Positions 25,871 to 34,302 of a DNA stretch of 64,000 bases are shown here, one piece after another (the first letter of the stretch is position 1; each line of letters starts with the position of its first letter). The translations under genes and the position numbers were made by a program. The notes under the pieces are model-generated. The model saw only the letters and a program-made list of their open reading frames with translations, did no database searches and was not told the origin of the DNA. Source of the DNA: CAZYQW01 sp964649825 (GTDB lineage: Bacteria > Planctomycetota > B15-G4 > JADJEK01); contig CAZYQW010000142.1 of NCBI GenBank assembly GCA_964649825.1, positions 62,001 to 126,000 on the forward strand, written 5' to 3'.

Positions 25871-26680
25871 TTGAGATACGTGGAACTGGCCGCCGGGCCC
25901 TCTCTCGCGGACTGCGTGGAGTGCTTCTGGGCGCTCGAGGATGACGGGGATCCGGCCTGGGAGCGGGTGCTCCCCGACGGGCGGCCGGAGGTCGTGATCC
26001 ACTTCGGCGATCCGTTCGTGCGGCGCGTGGAAGGACGCGTCGATCGGCAGACGCGAGCGCTCCTGGCCGGCAACGTGACGCAGGCCCTGCACCTGCGGCC
26101 GACGGGGACGGTGGGGATCGTGGGAGCGCGGCTGTTTCCGCACGCGATCCCCCGGCTGTTCGGCGCGCCCGGCCGCGAGTTCATCGATCAGGTGGTGCCG
26201 CTCGCGGACGTCGTCGGCCGGGACGGCCACGAGCTGGAAGGTCGCGTCGACGACGCGACGTCGGTCGGCGAGCGCGTCGCGCGGCTCGGCCGCTTCCTCG
26301 CGCGCGGCCGGGAGCGGTGGGGCGCGGGGGGCGGCGACATCGGACCCGTGGTGCGGCGACTGCTCGCGTCGTCCGGCGCGGGGTCGGTCGACGACGTGCT
26401 CTCGGGCGCCGGGACGGGCCGGCGTCAAATGGAGCGGCTGTTTCGTCGCGACGTCGGATGGGGACCGAAGCGGCTCCTGCGGGTGGTTCGGTTCCAGCGC
26501 GTGGTGGGCGAGCTGACGGCCGGCCGGCTCGTCGACGTCGCCGCGGTCGCGGCCCGGTGCGGCTACGCGGACCAAGCGCACCTCACGCGGGAGTTCCGCG
26601 AGCTCGCGGGCCTGCCGCCGCGCGCGTACCTGCGCGAGCGGCACGCGATGGCGGACCACTTCGCCGCGGCGAACCCCTGA
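25871..26680 (+). CDS. AraC-family transcriptional regulator (DUF6597-type N-terminus)
   Basis: A 269-residue protein from TTG 25871 with GAGG seven bases upstream. Residues 1-110 look like the DUF6597 sensor domain (ECFWALEDDG, LPDGRPEVVIHFGDPF, VGARLFPHAIPRLFG). The C-terminal third is an AraC HTH_18 domain: GRRQMERLFRRDVGWGPKRL, RFQRVVGELT, VAAVAARCGYADQAHLTREF, then GLPPRAYL. These are the two helix-turn-helix motifs of AraC proteins. It stands alone and the next gene (DUF6265) is 179 bases downstream. The target and ligand are unknown. The TTG start is inferred from the Shine-Dalgarno site and could be wrong. Confidence 0.87.
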   Translation: MRYVELAAGPSLADCVECFWALEDDGDPAWERVLPDGRPEVVIHFGDPFVRRVEGRVDRQTRALLAGNVTQALHLRPTGTVGIVGARLFPHAIPRLFGAPGREFIDQVVPLADVVGRDGHELEGRVDDATSVGERVARLGRFLARGRERWGAGGGDIGPVVRRLLASSGAGSVDDVLSGAGTGRRQMERLFRRDVGWGPKRLLRVVRFQRVVGELTAGRLVDVAAVAARCGYADQAHLTREFRELAGLPPRAYLRERHAMADHFAAANP

Positions 26681-26859
26681 CGGAGGTTCGGACGCGATGG
26701 GCGGGGCGCTCGCTCGGCGGCGCGGCACCATTGCCGAATCGTGACCGCGGGTTCCGTCGCGGCAGCCGGGCCGCCGCCGCCGTGTCGCGTTTGTTCAAGA
26801 CGCGCGCCGTCCCCGTCGGATACCACGTTCTCCTCAACGATCCGAAACCGGAGACTCCG

Positions 26860-27351
26860 ATGCATTCCCCTCGATGGTGGTTCTTCCTGGCGGCAGCGGC
26901 CGCGGTGTCGATGATGAGCGTCGCGGCCGACGAGAAGGAGGACGAGACCGTCCTCTCCCACCTCGCCTGGCTCGAGGGCAAGTGGAGCGGCCCGTTCGAG
27001 GGCGGCACGTGGGAGGCGTGGTACACGTCTCCGTCGGCGGGGCTCATGATGAGCGCGAACAAGGAGATCAACGCGGGTCGGATCAAGATGTTCGAGTTCG
27101 AGCGGTTCACCGAGGAGGCCGGCGACGTCGTGCTCGTGCCGTACCCGAACGGCCGCGAGAGCGTGGAGTTCGAGCTCGTCGACTTCGATCCGAAGGTGAA
27201 GCGGGCGAAGTTCGTGAACGAGCAGCACGACTTCCCGCAGGAGATCGTCTACGCGTTGAAGGAGAAGGACCGGCTGGTCATCGACGTCTTCGCCACGCGG
27301 GACGGACATCGGTTCGGCTTCCAGTTGGAGCTGCGACGGACGAAGACCTGA
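26860..27351 (+). CDS. Exported DUF6265-family protein
   Basis: A 163-residue protein from ATG 26860 with GGAG six bases upstream. The signal peptide (RWWFFLAAAAAVSMMSVAAD) is clear. The mature part has the DUF6265 pattern: HLAWLEGKWSGPFEGGTWEA, PSAGLMMSANKEINAGRIKM, FVNEQHDFPQEIVYALKEKD. This is a small beta-barrel-like domain found in exported proteins, function unknown. It is followed after 122 bases by a Nif3-family gene with its own promoter-like box, so it is probably monocistronic. Confidence 0.82.
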   Translation: MHSPRWWFFLAAAAAVSMMSVAADEKEDETVLSHLAWLEGKWSGPFEGGTWEAWYTSPSAGLMMSANKEINAGRIKMFEFERFTEEAGDVVLVPYPNGRESVEFELVDFDPKVKRAKFVNEQHDFPQEIVYALKEKDRLVIDVFATRDGHRFGFQLELRRTKT

Positions 27352-27461
27352 CTTCGTCGGGGCGGCCCGAGCCTCACGAGATGCCGCTTCGGCGGCGTGG
27401 CCGGGCGGGATGCGGCGGATCCGATCCGAGTCCCGGCCTTCCGTCGTGAGAGGCGGGCCCG

Positions 27462-27467
27462 TATGGT
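27462..27467 (+). promoter_or_regulatory. Putative -10 box for a leaderless Nif3-family gene
   Basis: TATGGT six bases before ATG 27474, with no Shine-Dalgarno site. No strong -35 box is seen. Confidence 0.3.
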
Positions 27468-27473
27468 GCGCCC

Positions 27474-28316
27474 ATGTCGAAGCCGAACCTCGCGGACGTG
27501 GTTGCCGCGCTCGAGGCGATCGCGCCGCTCGGGCTCGCGGCGGATTGGGACAACGTCGGTCTGCTGATCTCGCCGTCGCGCCCGCGCGCGGTCGGCCGGA
27601 TCCTGCTCACGATCGACCTGACGTCGGCCGTCCTGAACGAGGCGATCTCGAGCCGGGCCGATCTCGTGGTGGCGTACCACCCTGCGATCTTCACGCCGCT
27701 TGCCCGCATCGGCGAACGTGGGGCCGTGGAGCGCGTGGTGCTGCGCGCGATCGAGGCCCGGCTGCCGATCTACTCGCCGCACACCGCGATCGATGCCGCC
27801 CCGGGCGGCGTGAACGACTGGCTGGCCGACGGCCTCGGCCCGTCGAGGCGGCGCGCGATCGAGCGGCCATCGATGAACGTCGACTTCGCGATGGGGCAGG
27901 ACGACGATGGGGCGCCGCCGATCGCCGGCCAAGGGCGGCTCGTCGACCTCGATCGAGCGCGCGACGTCTCCGCGCTCGTGCGGCGCGTCAAGAAGTGGAC
28001 GGGTCTCCAGCGCGTCCGCGTCGCCACCGCCGAACGGCACGCGGGCGGGGAGCCGGTGCGGCGCGTCGCGCTGTGCGCCGGGGCGGGCGGATCGGTGTTG
28101 TCGGACGTCGACGCCGACCTCCTGTGGACCGGCGAGATGCGCCACCACGACGTGCTCGCCGCGGTCGAGGCGGGGCGCAGCGTCCTGCTCTGCGATCACA
28201 CGAACACCGAGCGCGGGTTCCTGCCGGTGCTGAAACGACGACTCGAGGAAGCGCTCGGAAGCGCGGTCCGGGTCGATGCCTCGCGCCGCGACCGGGATCC
28301 GCTCGTCGTCGTCTGA
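27474..28316 (+). CDS. Nif3-like dinuclear metal centre protein
   Basis: A 280-residue Nif3/YbgI-family protein. Family blocks are visible: WDNVGLLI at the N-terminus, VVAYHPAIFTPLARI (a metal-binding His), YSPHTAIDAAPGGVNDWLA, the middle insert around RVRVATAERHAGG, and the C-terminal LWTGEMRHHDVLAAVEAGRS with CDHTNTERGFLPVL. Nif3 proteins bind two metal ions and are often annotated as GTP cyclohydrolase 1 type 2; the real role is uncertain. It ends 32 bases from the convergent TorD-like gene. No operon partner. Confidence 0.9.
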   Translation: MSKPNLADVVAALEAIAPLGLAADWDNVGLLISPSRPRAVGRILLTIDLTSAVLNEAISSRADLVVAYHPAIFTPLARIGERGAVERVVLRAIEARLPIYSPHTAIDAAPGGVNDWLADGLGPSRRRAIERPSMNVDFAMGQDDDGAPPIAGQGRLVDLDRARDVSALVRRVKKWTGLQRVRVATAERHAGGEPVRRVALCAGAGGSVLSDVDADLLWTGEMRHHDVLAAVEAGRSVLLCDHTNTERGFLPVLKRRLEEALGSAVRVDASRRDRDPLVVV

Positions 28317-28348
28317 CCGCCGCCGGGCGCCGCGCGGCCGACCGGGGT

Positions 28349-28882
28349 TCACTCCGCGGCCGGAACGAGCTCGTCGAGGAGGCGGAGCGTCGCGGCGGCG
28401 ACGGCGCCGTAGAACCCGTCCGTCCCGGCCGCGGCCGCCAGCGCCCGCGCTCCCCACGTCAAGTGGCGGCGCGCGAGCCGCTCGGCGAGCTCGGGCCTCT
28501 CGAGCGCGAGCTCGGACCAGAGGATCAGGATGCATCCGAGGTGGTCGGGGGCGGCGCCGCGTGCCCCGGCCGCGAGCTCGCGGGCCGACGCGGCCGCGAT
28601 CGCGCGCACGCCGAGCCCGGCATCCCCGTCGTAGCGGCCTTCGTCCCACAGCGACTGGACGGGAGGGAACGAGCCGTCCGGGTGGACGAAGAGGGTGCAG
28701 TAGCGGTGCGCCAGCGCGTCCACATCGTCGCGCTCCGGCGGCTCGATGCCGACGCGGCGAAGCGCGTCTCGGACCACCGGCTCGTTCAGCGTGGCGATCG
28801 CGTCGGCGTCCAGCTCGCGAACGAGCAGGCGCCCGAGCAGGTGCGCGGCCGCGGCGAGCCCGGAGTTCGAGCCGGCGCTCAC
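28349..28882 (-). CDS. TorD/DmsD-family chaperone for the molybdoenzyme
   Basis: A 177-residue all-alpha protein with the TorD/NarJ-type arrangement: GLAAAAHLLGRLLVREL at the start, then DALAHRYCTLFVHPDGSFPP and a middle SELALERPELAERLARRH. It starts at GTG 28882, which overlaps the stop of the molybdopterin subunit by four bases; the longer upstream extension is a shadow. TorD-family proteins bind the Tat signal and help insert the molybdenum cofactor before export. The position directly after a Tat-type molybdoenzyme gene supports that role strongly. The conserved acidic ring of TorD is not obvious. Confidence 0.82.
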   Translation of the reverse strand: MSAGSNSGLAAAAHLLGRLLVRELDADAIATLNEPVVRDALRRVGIEPPERDDVDALAHRYCTLFVHPDGSFPPVQSLWDEGRYDGDAGLGVRAIAAASARELAAGARGAAPDHLGCILILWSELALERPELAERLARRHLTWGARALAAAAGTDGFYGAVAAATLRLLDELVPAAE

Positions 28883-31665
28883 GTGACGCGGCGGACGCGG
28901 ACCACGGTGTCGTTGAACGCCTGCTGGCCCGAGATCGGGTCGGGCATGATCGGCAGCACGTGGTTCTGGGCCCAGCCGTGGCCGGTGTTCTTCACCCACT
29001 TCCTCGGGTCGCCGCCCGACCGGTCCTCCCACCACATGTTGCGCTCCCAGTCGGCGTCGCGCATCCCGCCCGCGTCCATCGCGTCGGACTCGCGGCCGAG
29101 GGCACGCTTCGCGGTGCCCATCGCGACGCTGGTGTAGGCGAAGTGTCCGAGGGAGTTGGAGATCGCGATCGCCTTCGGGTGCACCCCCCGCGTCAGCACC
29201 ACGGGCAAGCGGAGCACGCCGCCCACTTCGCCTGCGCCGAGGCCGAGCTTCGGAGCGATCCGATCGACCGCCTTGCTGCGGCGCCCTTTCAGCTCGATGA
29301 AGTCGCCGTCCTTCAGGCCGAGCCTTGCCGCGGTGTCAGGGTGGATCCAAGCTGGGTTGCTGTGGACGATCTCGCTTAGCCACTTCAGGTTCGCGGTGCG
29401 GCCGTGGTTGTGGACGTTCCACTTGAACGACGTCATCACGAGCTCGTCGTCGGAGAGGTCGACGTGCTCATCGATCTGGAAGTACGTTGGCATCTCGGGG
29501 AGGTCGTACTCGTGACCCTTGTGGTGCGCGCCGCGGTTCTTGCCCTTGCTGTTGGCGAGGCGGGCGAGCGCGGTGACGTCCTCGTTGCGGCCGAGCATCG
29601 GGACGAAGATCGTCCGGACCTCGAGCTTCCGGCTCGGCGTCTTGAACCCGACCACCGGCGTGCCGCGGTGGAGGATGCCGATCCCGTTGCCGTCCTTGGT
29701 GATGATGCCGGTCGACCCGTCGGTGGACGCTCCCTCCATGTCCTTCGTCGAGAGCGGCTTCAGGTACGGCTCGTAGTAAGGCTTCTCCTGGGGGTCCTCG
29801 AACGCGCCTTCCTCCGCGAGGAACGCCATCGGCGAGTCGTATCGCGTCGCGTCGTACGGGACGGTCGCCGTCCACTTCTCCATGTACGCGCGGACGTCGG
29901 TGCCGTCGGGGTACCACTCCTCCATGCCGCCGCCGAGACGGAGCGCGAGGGCCGCGAAGATCTCCCGGACGTCTTTCGCCTCTCCGAGCGGCTCCACCAT
30001 CGGCCGGCGCATCGAGAGGTACGGCTTCAGGTTGTAGGCGCCGCGCGCGTCGACGTCCCAACGCTCCATGAACGTCGACCAGGGCAGCACCATGTCGGCG
30101 AACGTCGCGGTCTCGTTCAAGAACGGGTTGATGCAGACGTGGAAGCCGATCTTCCCCTCGTCCTGCAGGACGGTCCGCGTGACGTCCATCTCCGGCCACG
30201 TCAGCGGCGAGTCCAGGTTGTAGGTCATGTAGACCTGGATCTTCGCGCGGTCCTGAGCGAGGTAGTGATAGACGATCTCGCCGACCTTCATCGAGTTCCA
30301 GACGTTCGAGAGCACGAACTCCGGCGGATCGGCGAGGAGCGACGGAGCCTTCGCCTTGGGCGGCATCTTGGGCGGCGGGAACCGCTTGGAGTCGGTGGCG
30401 CCGGTGTACATCCAGCAGAAACCACCCGGCTTGCCGACCGAGCCGACCAGGACGTTCAAGAGGATGATCGCGCGGTCGTTGTACCACCCGTTGACGTGCG
30501 CGCTGCTCCCGCGGTTGCACATCGTCGTGCAACGGGGGGCGGCGGCCGCGAACTCGCGCGCGATGCGACGAATCGTGCCGGCCGGGATCGAGCTCACCTT
30601 CTCCGCCCACTCCGGCGTGAACGACTCGATCGCGCTCCAGAGCTCGTCGATCGAGCAGTTCGCCCAGTCGCCGAAGAAGGACTCGTCGTGGAGCTTCTCC
30701 TTCACGAGAGTGTGCGCCATCGCGAGGGCGACGGCGCCGTCCGTGCCGGGGAACGGCATGAAGAACTCATCGCTGTTGCCGGCGGTGTTCGACATGCGAA
30801 CGTCGAACGTGACGAGCTTGGCGCCGTTCTCGAAGCGGCCGCGCTGGATCCGCTGGGCGCCGGCCACGTGACCCTGGTGCGCCTCGAACATGTTGGAGCC
30901 GAAGTTGAGGATGTACGTCGAGTGCTCGTAGTCGCCGAGGTCCCAGTCGGACTCGAACAAGTACGTCAGCGCGGCGGCGCGCCGGCCGGCCGAGCAGAGA
31001 CCGCGGTGGTTCAGGTGCGTGTTGGTGCCGAACGCGGAGAGGAAGCGTGTCGTCGCGTCGGGGGTTCGGTTGCGACCCTGATGGAACGCGAACTCCTCCA
31101 GCCGTCCCGACTCGCGCACCGCGTTCAACCGCTCGGCGATCTCGTCGTAAGCCTCGTCCCACGTGATCCGCTTCCACTTCCCCTCGCCGCGCGCGCCGAC
31201 GCGCTTCAGCGGGTGCAGCAGGCGTTCGGGATGGTATTGGTGGTTCAGCGCGGACTGGCCGCGCGCGCAGAGCCGGCCGCGCGAGTTCGGGTCGGCCGGG
31301 TTTCCTTCGACCTTGATGATGCGGCCGTCCTTCACGTGCCCGGTGATCCCGCAGACCGTCGAGCAGAGCTGGCACATGCCGTGCACTCGGGTCGTGGCGC
31401 GGTACTTGTTCGGGTCGGGAAACGCGTGCTTTCGGTCCGGTCCCGGCAGCCGGCAGACGCCGGGCATGTGGACGTCGCCGACCTCGTACGGCGTACCCGC
31501 GCCGCGCTTCCAGACCTCGAGGCTCTCCTCCTTGGACGCGGGCGCACGGCCGTCCTGGCGCGTGGTGCTGCACGCGGACGTCGCGCCGACGGCGCCAAGC
31601 GCGGCCGAGAGCTCGAGGAACGCGCGGCGCGACGTCGACGCGGGACGCTCGTCGGGCCGGCTCAT
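28879..31665 (-). CDS. Molybdopterin oxidoreductase, catalytic subunit (PsrA/DMSO reductase superfamily)
   Basis: A 928-residue catalytic subunit. The N-terminus has a Tat-type signal (TSRRAFLELSAALGAVG) followed by ATSAC, which could be a lipobox. A 4Fe-4S site has Cys98, Cys101, Cys105 and Cys133 (CQLCSTVCGITG, RGRLCARG). Cys224 in HRGLCSAGRRAA is the likely molybdenum ligand. The rest follows the superfamily: FGSNMFEAHQGHVAGAQRI, NLDSPLTWPEMDVTR, and a C-terminal dinucleotide-binding domain (NPAWIHPDTAARLGLKDGD). It overlaps the Fe-S subunit gene upstream and the TorD-like gene downstream by four bases each. The substrate (polysulfide, thiosulfate, tetrathionate or an oxyanion) cannot be told from sequence. 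No membrane subunit is adjacent. Confidence 0.9.
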   Translation of the reverse strand: MSRPDERPASTSRRAFLELSAALGAVGATSACSTTRQDGRAPASKEESLEVWKRGAGTPYEVGDVHMPGVCRLPGPDRKHAFPDPNKYRATTRVHGMCQLCSTVCGITGHVKDGRIIKVEGNPADPNSRGRLCARGQSALNHQYHPERLLHPLKRVGARGEGKWKRITWDEAYDEIAERLNAVRESGRLEEFAFHQGRNRTPDATTRFLSAFGTNTHLNHRGLCSAGRRAAALTYLFESDWDLGDYEHSTYILNFGSNMFEAHQGHVAGAQRIQRGRFENGAKLVTFDVRMSNTAGNSDEFFMPFPGTDGAVALAMAHTLVKEKLHDESFFGDWANCSIDELWSAIESFTPEWAEKVSSIPAGTIRRIAREFAAAAPRCTTMCNRGSSAHVNGWYNDRAIILLNVLVGSVGKPGGFCWMYTGATDSKRFPPPKMPPKAKAPSLLADPPEFVLSNVWNSMKVGEIVYHYLAQDRAKIQVYMTYNLDSPLTWPEMDVTRTVLQDEGKIGFHVCINPFLNETATFADMVLPWSTFMERWDVDARGAYNLKPYLSMRRPMVEPLGEAKDVREIFAALALRLGGGMEEWYPDGTDVRAYMEKWTATVPYDATRYDSPMAFLAEEGAFEDPQEKPYYEPYLKPLSTKDMEGASTDGSTGIITKDGNGIGILHRGTPVVGFKTPSRKLEVRTIFVPMLGRNEDVTALARLANSKGKNRGAHHKGHEYDLPEMPTYFQIDEHVDLSDDELVMTSFKWNVHNHGRTANLKWLSEIVHSNPAWIHPDTAARLGLKDGDFIELKGRRSKAVDRIAPKLGLGAGEVGGVLRLPVVLTRGVHPKAIAISNSLGHFAYTSVAMGTAKRALGRESDAMDAGGMRDADWERNMWWEDRSGGDPRKWVKNTGHGWAQNHVLPIMPDPISGQQAFNDTVVRVRRVT

Positions 31666-32552
31666 TCCGCACCCCCTTTCTTCCACTCGTACACGCTGTA
31701 CGCGTCGTTGTGGTAGCTCTGCCCCTCGCGCGGCACCTTCGGCTCCCATGCGCGGACCGGGCGGTCTTTCGTGCTCGCGAACCACATGCGCGGCTTCGTC
31801 CCCTTCTCGGGGCGGAGCTGCTCGAGCGCGTCGTCGGCCGCGAGGCGCTCCTTCATTTTCGAGACGGCTGAGTCGGGGTCGTTCAGGTCGCCGAAGTAGA
31901 GCGCCTCGCTCGGACAGGTCGCCACGCACGCGGGCTCCATCCCCGCCTCGACGCGGTGCGTGCAGTTGTGGCACTTGACCGCCTGGTTGGCGACCGGGTC
32001 GATGTAGATCGCGCCGTACGGGCAGACGTCGCGGCAGGCGCCGTGGCCGGAGCAGACGTCGTAGTCGATCTGCACCGAACCTCCGGGACCCTTGGCGAGC
32101 GCGCCGCACGGGCACGCCTTCAGGCACGGAGCGTCCTCGCAGTGCTGGCACGCCATCGGGACCATGAGGCGCGCGAGGCCGCCGCTCGGCTTCTCGTAAT
32201 CGTGGTAGATCGTCTGCCGGATGTAGCGGCCGAGAGGAACGTCGTTCTCGGCCTTGCACGCCACCTCGCACCCGTGGCACCCGAAGCAGCGACGCGTGTC
32301 GACGACCCAGCCGTACCGTTTGCCGTCGTCGGGCGCTTTCATCCGATCGCGCCAGAACTCCTCGGCGAGGAACGGGTCGCCGCCCTGGCCGTCGGCGGCG
32401 GATACCGATTGCGCGGCGACGGCGCCGGCCCCGAGCGCCGCGCCGCCGGCGAGGAACGTCCGCCGGTCGACGCGAGGCTGGTCGGCGCCGCTCGTCTCCT
32501 CGGAACCGCGGCAGCCGCAGCGTCCGTCGTTCGAACACCCGTGTTCGCTCAT
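31662..32552 (-). CDS. Four-cluster Fe-S electron-transfer subunit (PsrB/DmsB-like) with a Tat signal
   Basis: A 296-residue ferredoxin-type subunit with AGGAGG five bases before ATG 32552. Residues 1-25 are Cys-rich. A Tat-type signal follows (VDRRTFLAGGAALGAGAVAA). Four cluster motifs occur: CFGCHGCEVACK, CQHCEDAPCLKACP, CSGHGACRDVCP, and CHNCTHRVEAGMEPACVATCP. The third motif has His170 where a Cys is normal, between Cys167 and Cys173. Subunits of this kind pass electrons to or from the molybdenum subunit encoded next. A Tat signal on the B subunit is unusual because PsrB/DmsB normally travel with the A subunit. It is first in a three-gene operon. Confidence 0.9.
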   Translation of the reverse strand: MSEHGCSNDGRCGCRGSEETSGADQPRVDRRTFLAGGAALGAGAVAAQSVSAADGQGGDPFLAEEFWRDRMKAPDDGKRYGWVVDTRRCFGCHGCEVACKAENDVPLGRYIRQTIYHDYEKPSGGLARLMVPMACQHCEDAPCLKACPCGALAKGPGGSVQIDYDVCSGHGACRDVCPYGAIYIDPVANQAVKCHNCTHRVEAGMEPACVATCPSEALYFGDLNDPDSAVSKMKERLAADDALEQLRPEKGTKPRMWFASTKDRPVRAWEPKVPREGQSYHNDAYSVYEWKKGGAE

Positions 32553-32805
32553 GCGTGCCTCCTGTCGACCGCGGCGGAAGGAGGCGGGAGTCAGCGCATT
32601 CTTCGCGAGCGCACGACCGTGCCTCTACACCGAGGTGGAGCCGGTCAGGTGAATGCCGTCGCGAAACTCAGATGGGGGCGGGCCGAAGCTGGGTGAGTCT
32701 CGCACATGGGCGTCAAGGTAGAGGAGGCGCCGCGCGCTGTCCATCCCGCGCGCCGCGCCGGTAGGATCGACTCGATGCTCGGGTTCGTCGAGCTCGAGCG
32801 CCGCG

Positions 32806-34302
32806 CTACGGGGCGGCGACGACGATCGCGCCGAGCTCGACCGGCTCGCCCGGGCGTCCGATCGGCCGCGCCGCGACGTGGAGCTCGGCGACGAACGCGC
32901 CCTTCCCGTCGATCAGCCGGATCCGGCCTCCGGCGGAGTCGACCTTGGTTGCGTACGGCCCGGCGGACGCCACGGCGCCGCGGTCGATGACGCCGACGCT
33001 CGGCGACCAAGTCTCGAACGTCGAACCGTTCTCGATCGCCGCCGCGTCGACCCGGAAGCGGCCGATTGCGGCGGCACGGAGCTCGACGAAGAACGTGACC
33101 GGCGGCGACGCCACTGTCGCCGACGGAAGGTCGAGCCGCGCGGGCAGGTAGGGCGTGCTCCAGTCCGGACGGAGCACGACTTGAACGTCGTCGGCGTGTG
33201 CGTCGGACGGCGTCGGACCGACGGAGATCCACGCCCAGCCGTTTCCGTCGGTCATGCCGCGCCCGACGCAGGCACCGGCGATCATCGCTTCGAGCAGCAC
33301 CCCGGAGACCGTCTCCCCGCGCGGCCCCGTGACCCGAACGTCGATCCACGTCGCGTCGCGAGGCCGCGGCGTCGCGGGCGGACGCAGGAGGACGTGAGCC
33401 GACTCCGCCACGTCGAGGCCGGCGGCGCGCTCGATCACGATCTCGTCGGCGCACTGCTCCGCGACGAGGCGGACCTCGTGCGCGGGAGCGAACGGATCGT
33501 TCCGGGCGTCGCGAACCCGAACGAGGAACAGCCCCGCGACCGGAGTCCGGATCCTCCCCGTTCCCCGGGCGTCCGTCTCGATCGAGTCGGCCGGCAGCCA
33601 CGGGTCGACCCAGACCGAGACGACCTGCTGCGTCAACGGCGCCCCGGCGCCGTCCGTGACCCGTACGCGCCGCGGCTTCGCTGGGACGGAGCAGACGGTG
33701 ATCGGAGATCGGCGCGTCTGGTAGAGCAGCGTCGCCCCGAGTCGGTCGGGGGCGCGCGGGCGCGCGTGGACGTCGAAGACGTCCGCGGTGCCGGTGACGA
33801 GGTGGAGCTGCCCCGCCGCGTCGGTGTCGAGCGCGCGCGACCAGCGTCGACGTTCGGCGTCGAACCAGTGCATCGTCCCCGCTCGTCCCGCCTGGTGCTC
33901 CCGATCGACGAGGTGGAGCTGCCCCGTGCCGCCGCCGGCCGCCGCGGCCACGTCGTCGAGGTCGATTCGGACGACGCTGGTGCTTCCCGCCGCGAATGCG
34001 TACGCGCGGAAGACGGGCGCGACGCCGGCTCCGGGTTCGACGAGGACGTGAAGCACCCCCTCGGACTCGAACGTCGCGAACCCGTTGCCGTCCGTCGTAC
34101 GTCGTTCGAGCGGGACCGCACCGTGATCCTCCACCCCGAACCACGTGACGGGAATCCCGACCAGCGGCGCTCCGCCACGGTGGACGTGCACGCCGGGTCG
34201 GGGGCGGGGAAACGCGCAGACGAGCACGACGACCGTCGTGGCGAGCGCGATCCACGCCGCCGGCCGGATCGCGTCGGGACGCTTCGTGCACAAACGGCTC
34301 AC
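32806..34302 (-). CDS. Membrane-anchored protein with repeated CarboxypepD_reg-like beta-sandwiches
   Basis: A 498-residue protein from GTG 34302, preceded by GGAGGG in the upstream gene. One membrane segment (AAWIALATTVVVLVCAF) lies near residues 15-32. The rest is extracytoplasmic and reads as several 80-100-residue beta-sandwiches with the carboxypeptidase-regulatory pattern: GGAPLVGIPVTWFGVEDHG with TTDGNGFATFESEGV; DARGTGRIRTPVAGLFLVRV; GVLLEAMIAGACVGRGMTDG with WISVGPTPSD. No enzyme domain is present. The gene overlaps the TIR gene by four bases, so the two are very likely made together and may form a sensor pair. The function is unknown. Confidence 0.72.
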   Translation of the reverse strand: MSRLCTKRPDAIRPAAWIALATTVVVLVCAFPRPRPGVHVHRGGAPLVGIPVTWFGVEDHGAVPLERRTTDGNGFATFESEGVLHVLVEPGAGVAPVFRAYAFAAGSTSVVRIDLDDVAAAAGGGTGQLHLVDREHQAGRAGTMHWFDAERRRWSRALDTDAAGQLHLVTGTADVFDVHARPRAPDRLGATLLYQTRRSPITVCSVPAKPRRVRVTDGAGAPLTQQVVSVWVDPWLPADSIETDARGTGRIRTPVAGLFLVRVRDARNDPFAPAHEVRLVAEQCADEIVIERAAGLDVAESAHVLLRPPATPRPRDATWIDVRVTGPRGETVSGVLLEAMIAGACVGRGMTDGNGWAWISVGPTPSDAHADDVQVVLRPDWSTPYLPARLDLPSATVASPPVTFFVELRAAAIGRFRVDAAAIENGSTFETWSPSVGVIDRGAVASAGPYATKVDSAGGRIRLIDGKGAFVAELHVAARPIGRPGEPVELGAIVVAAP

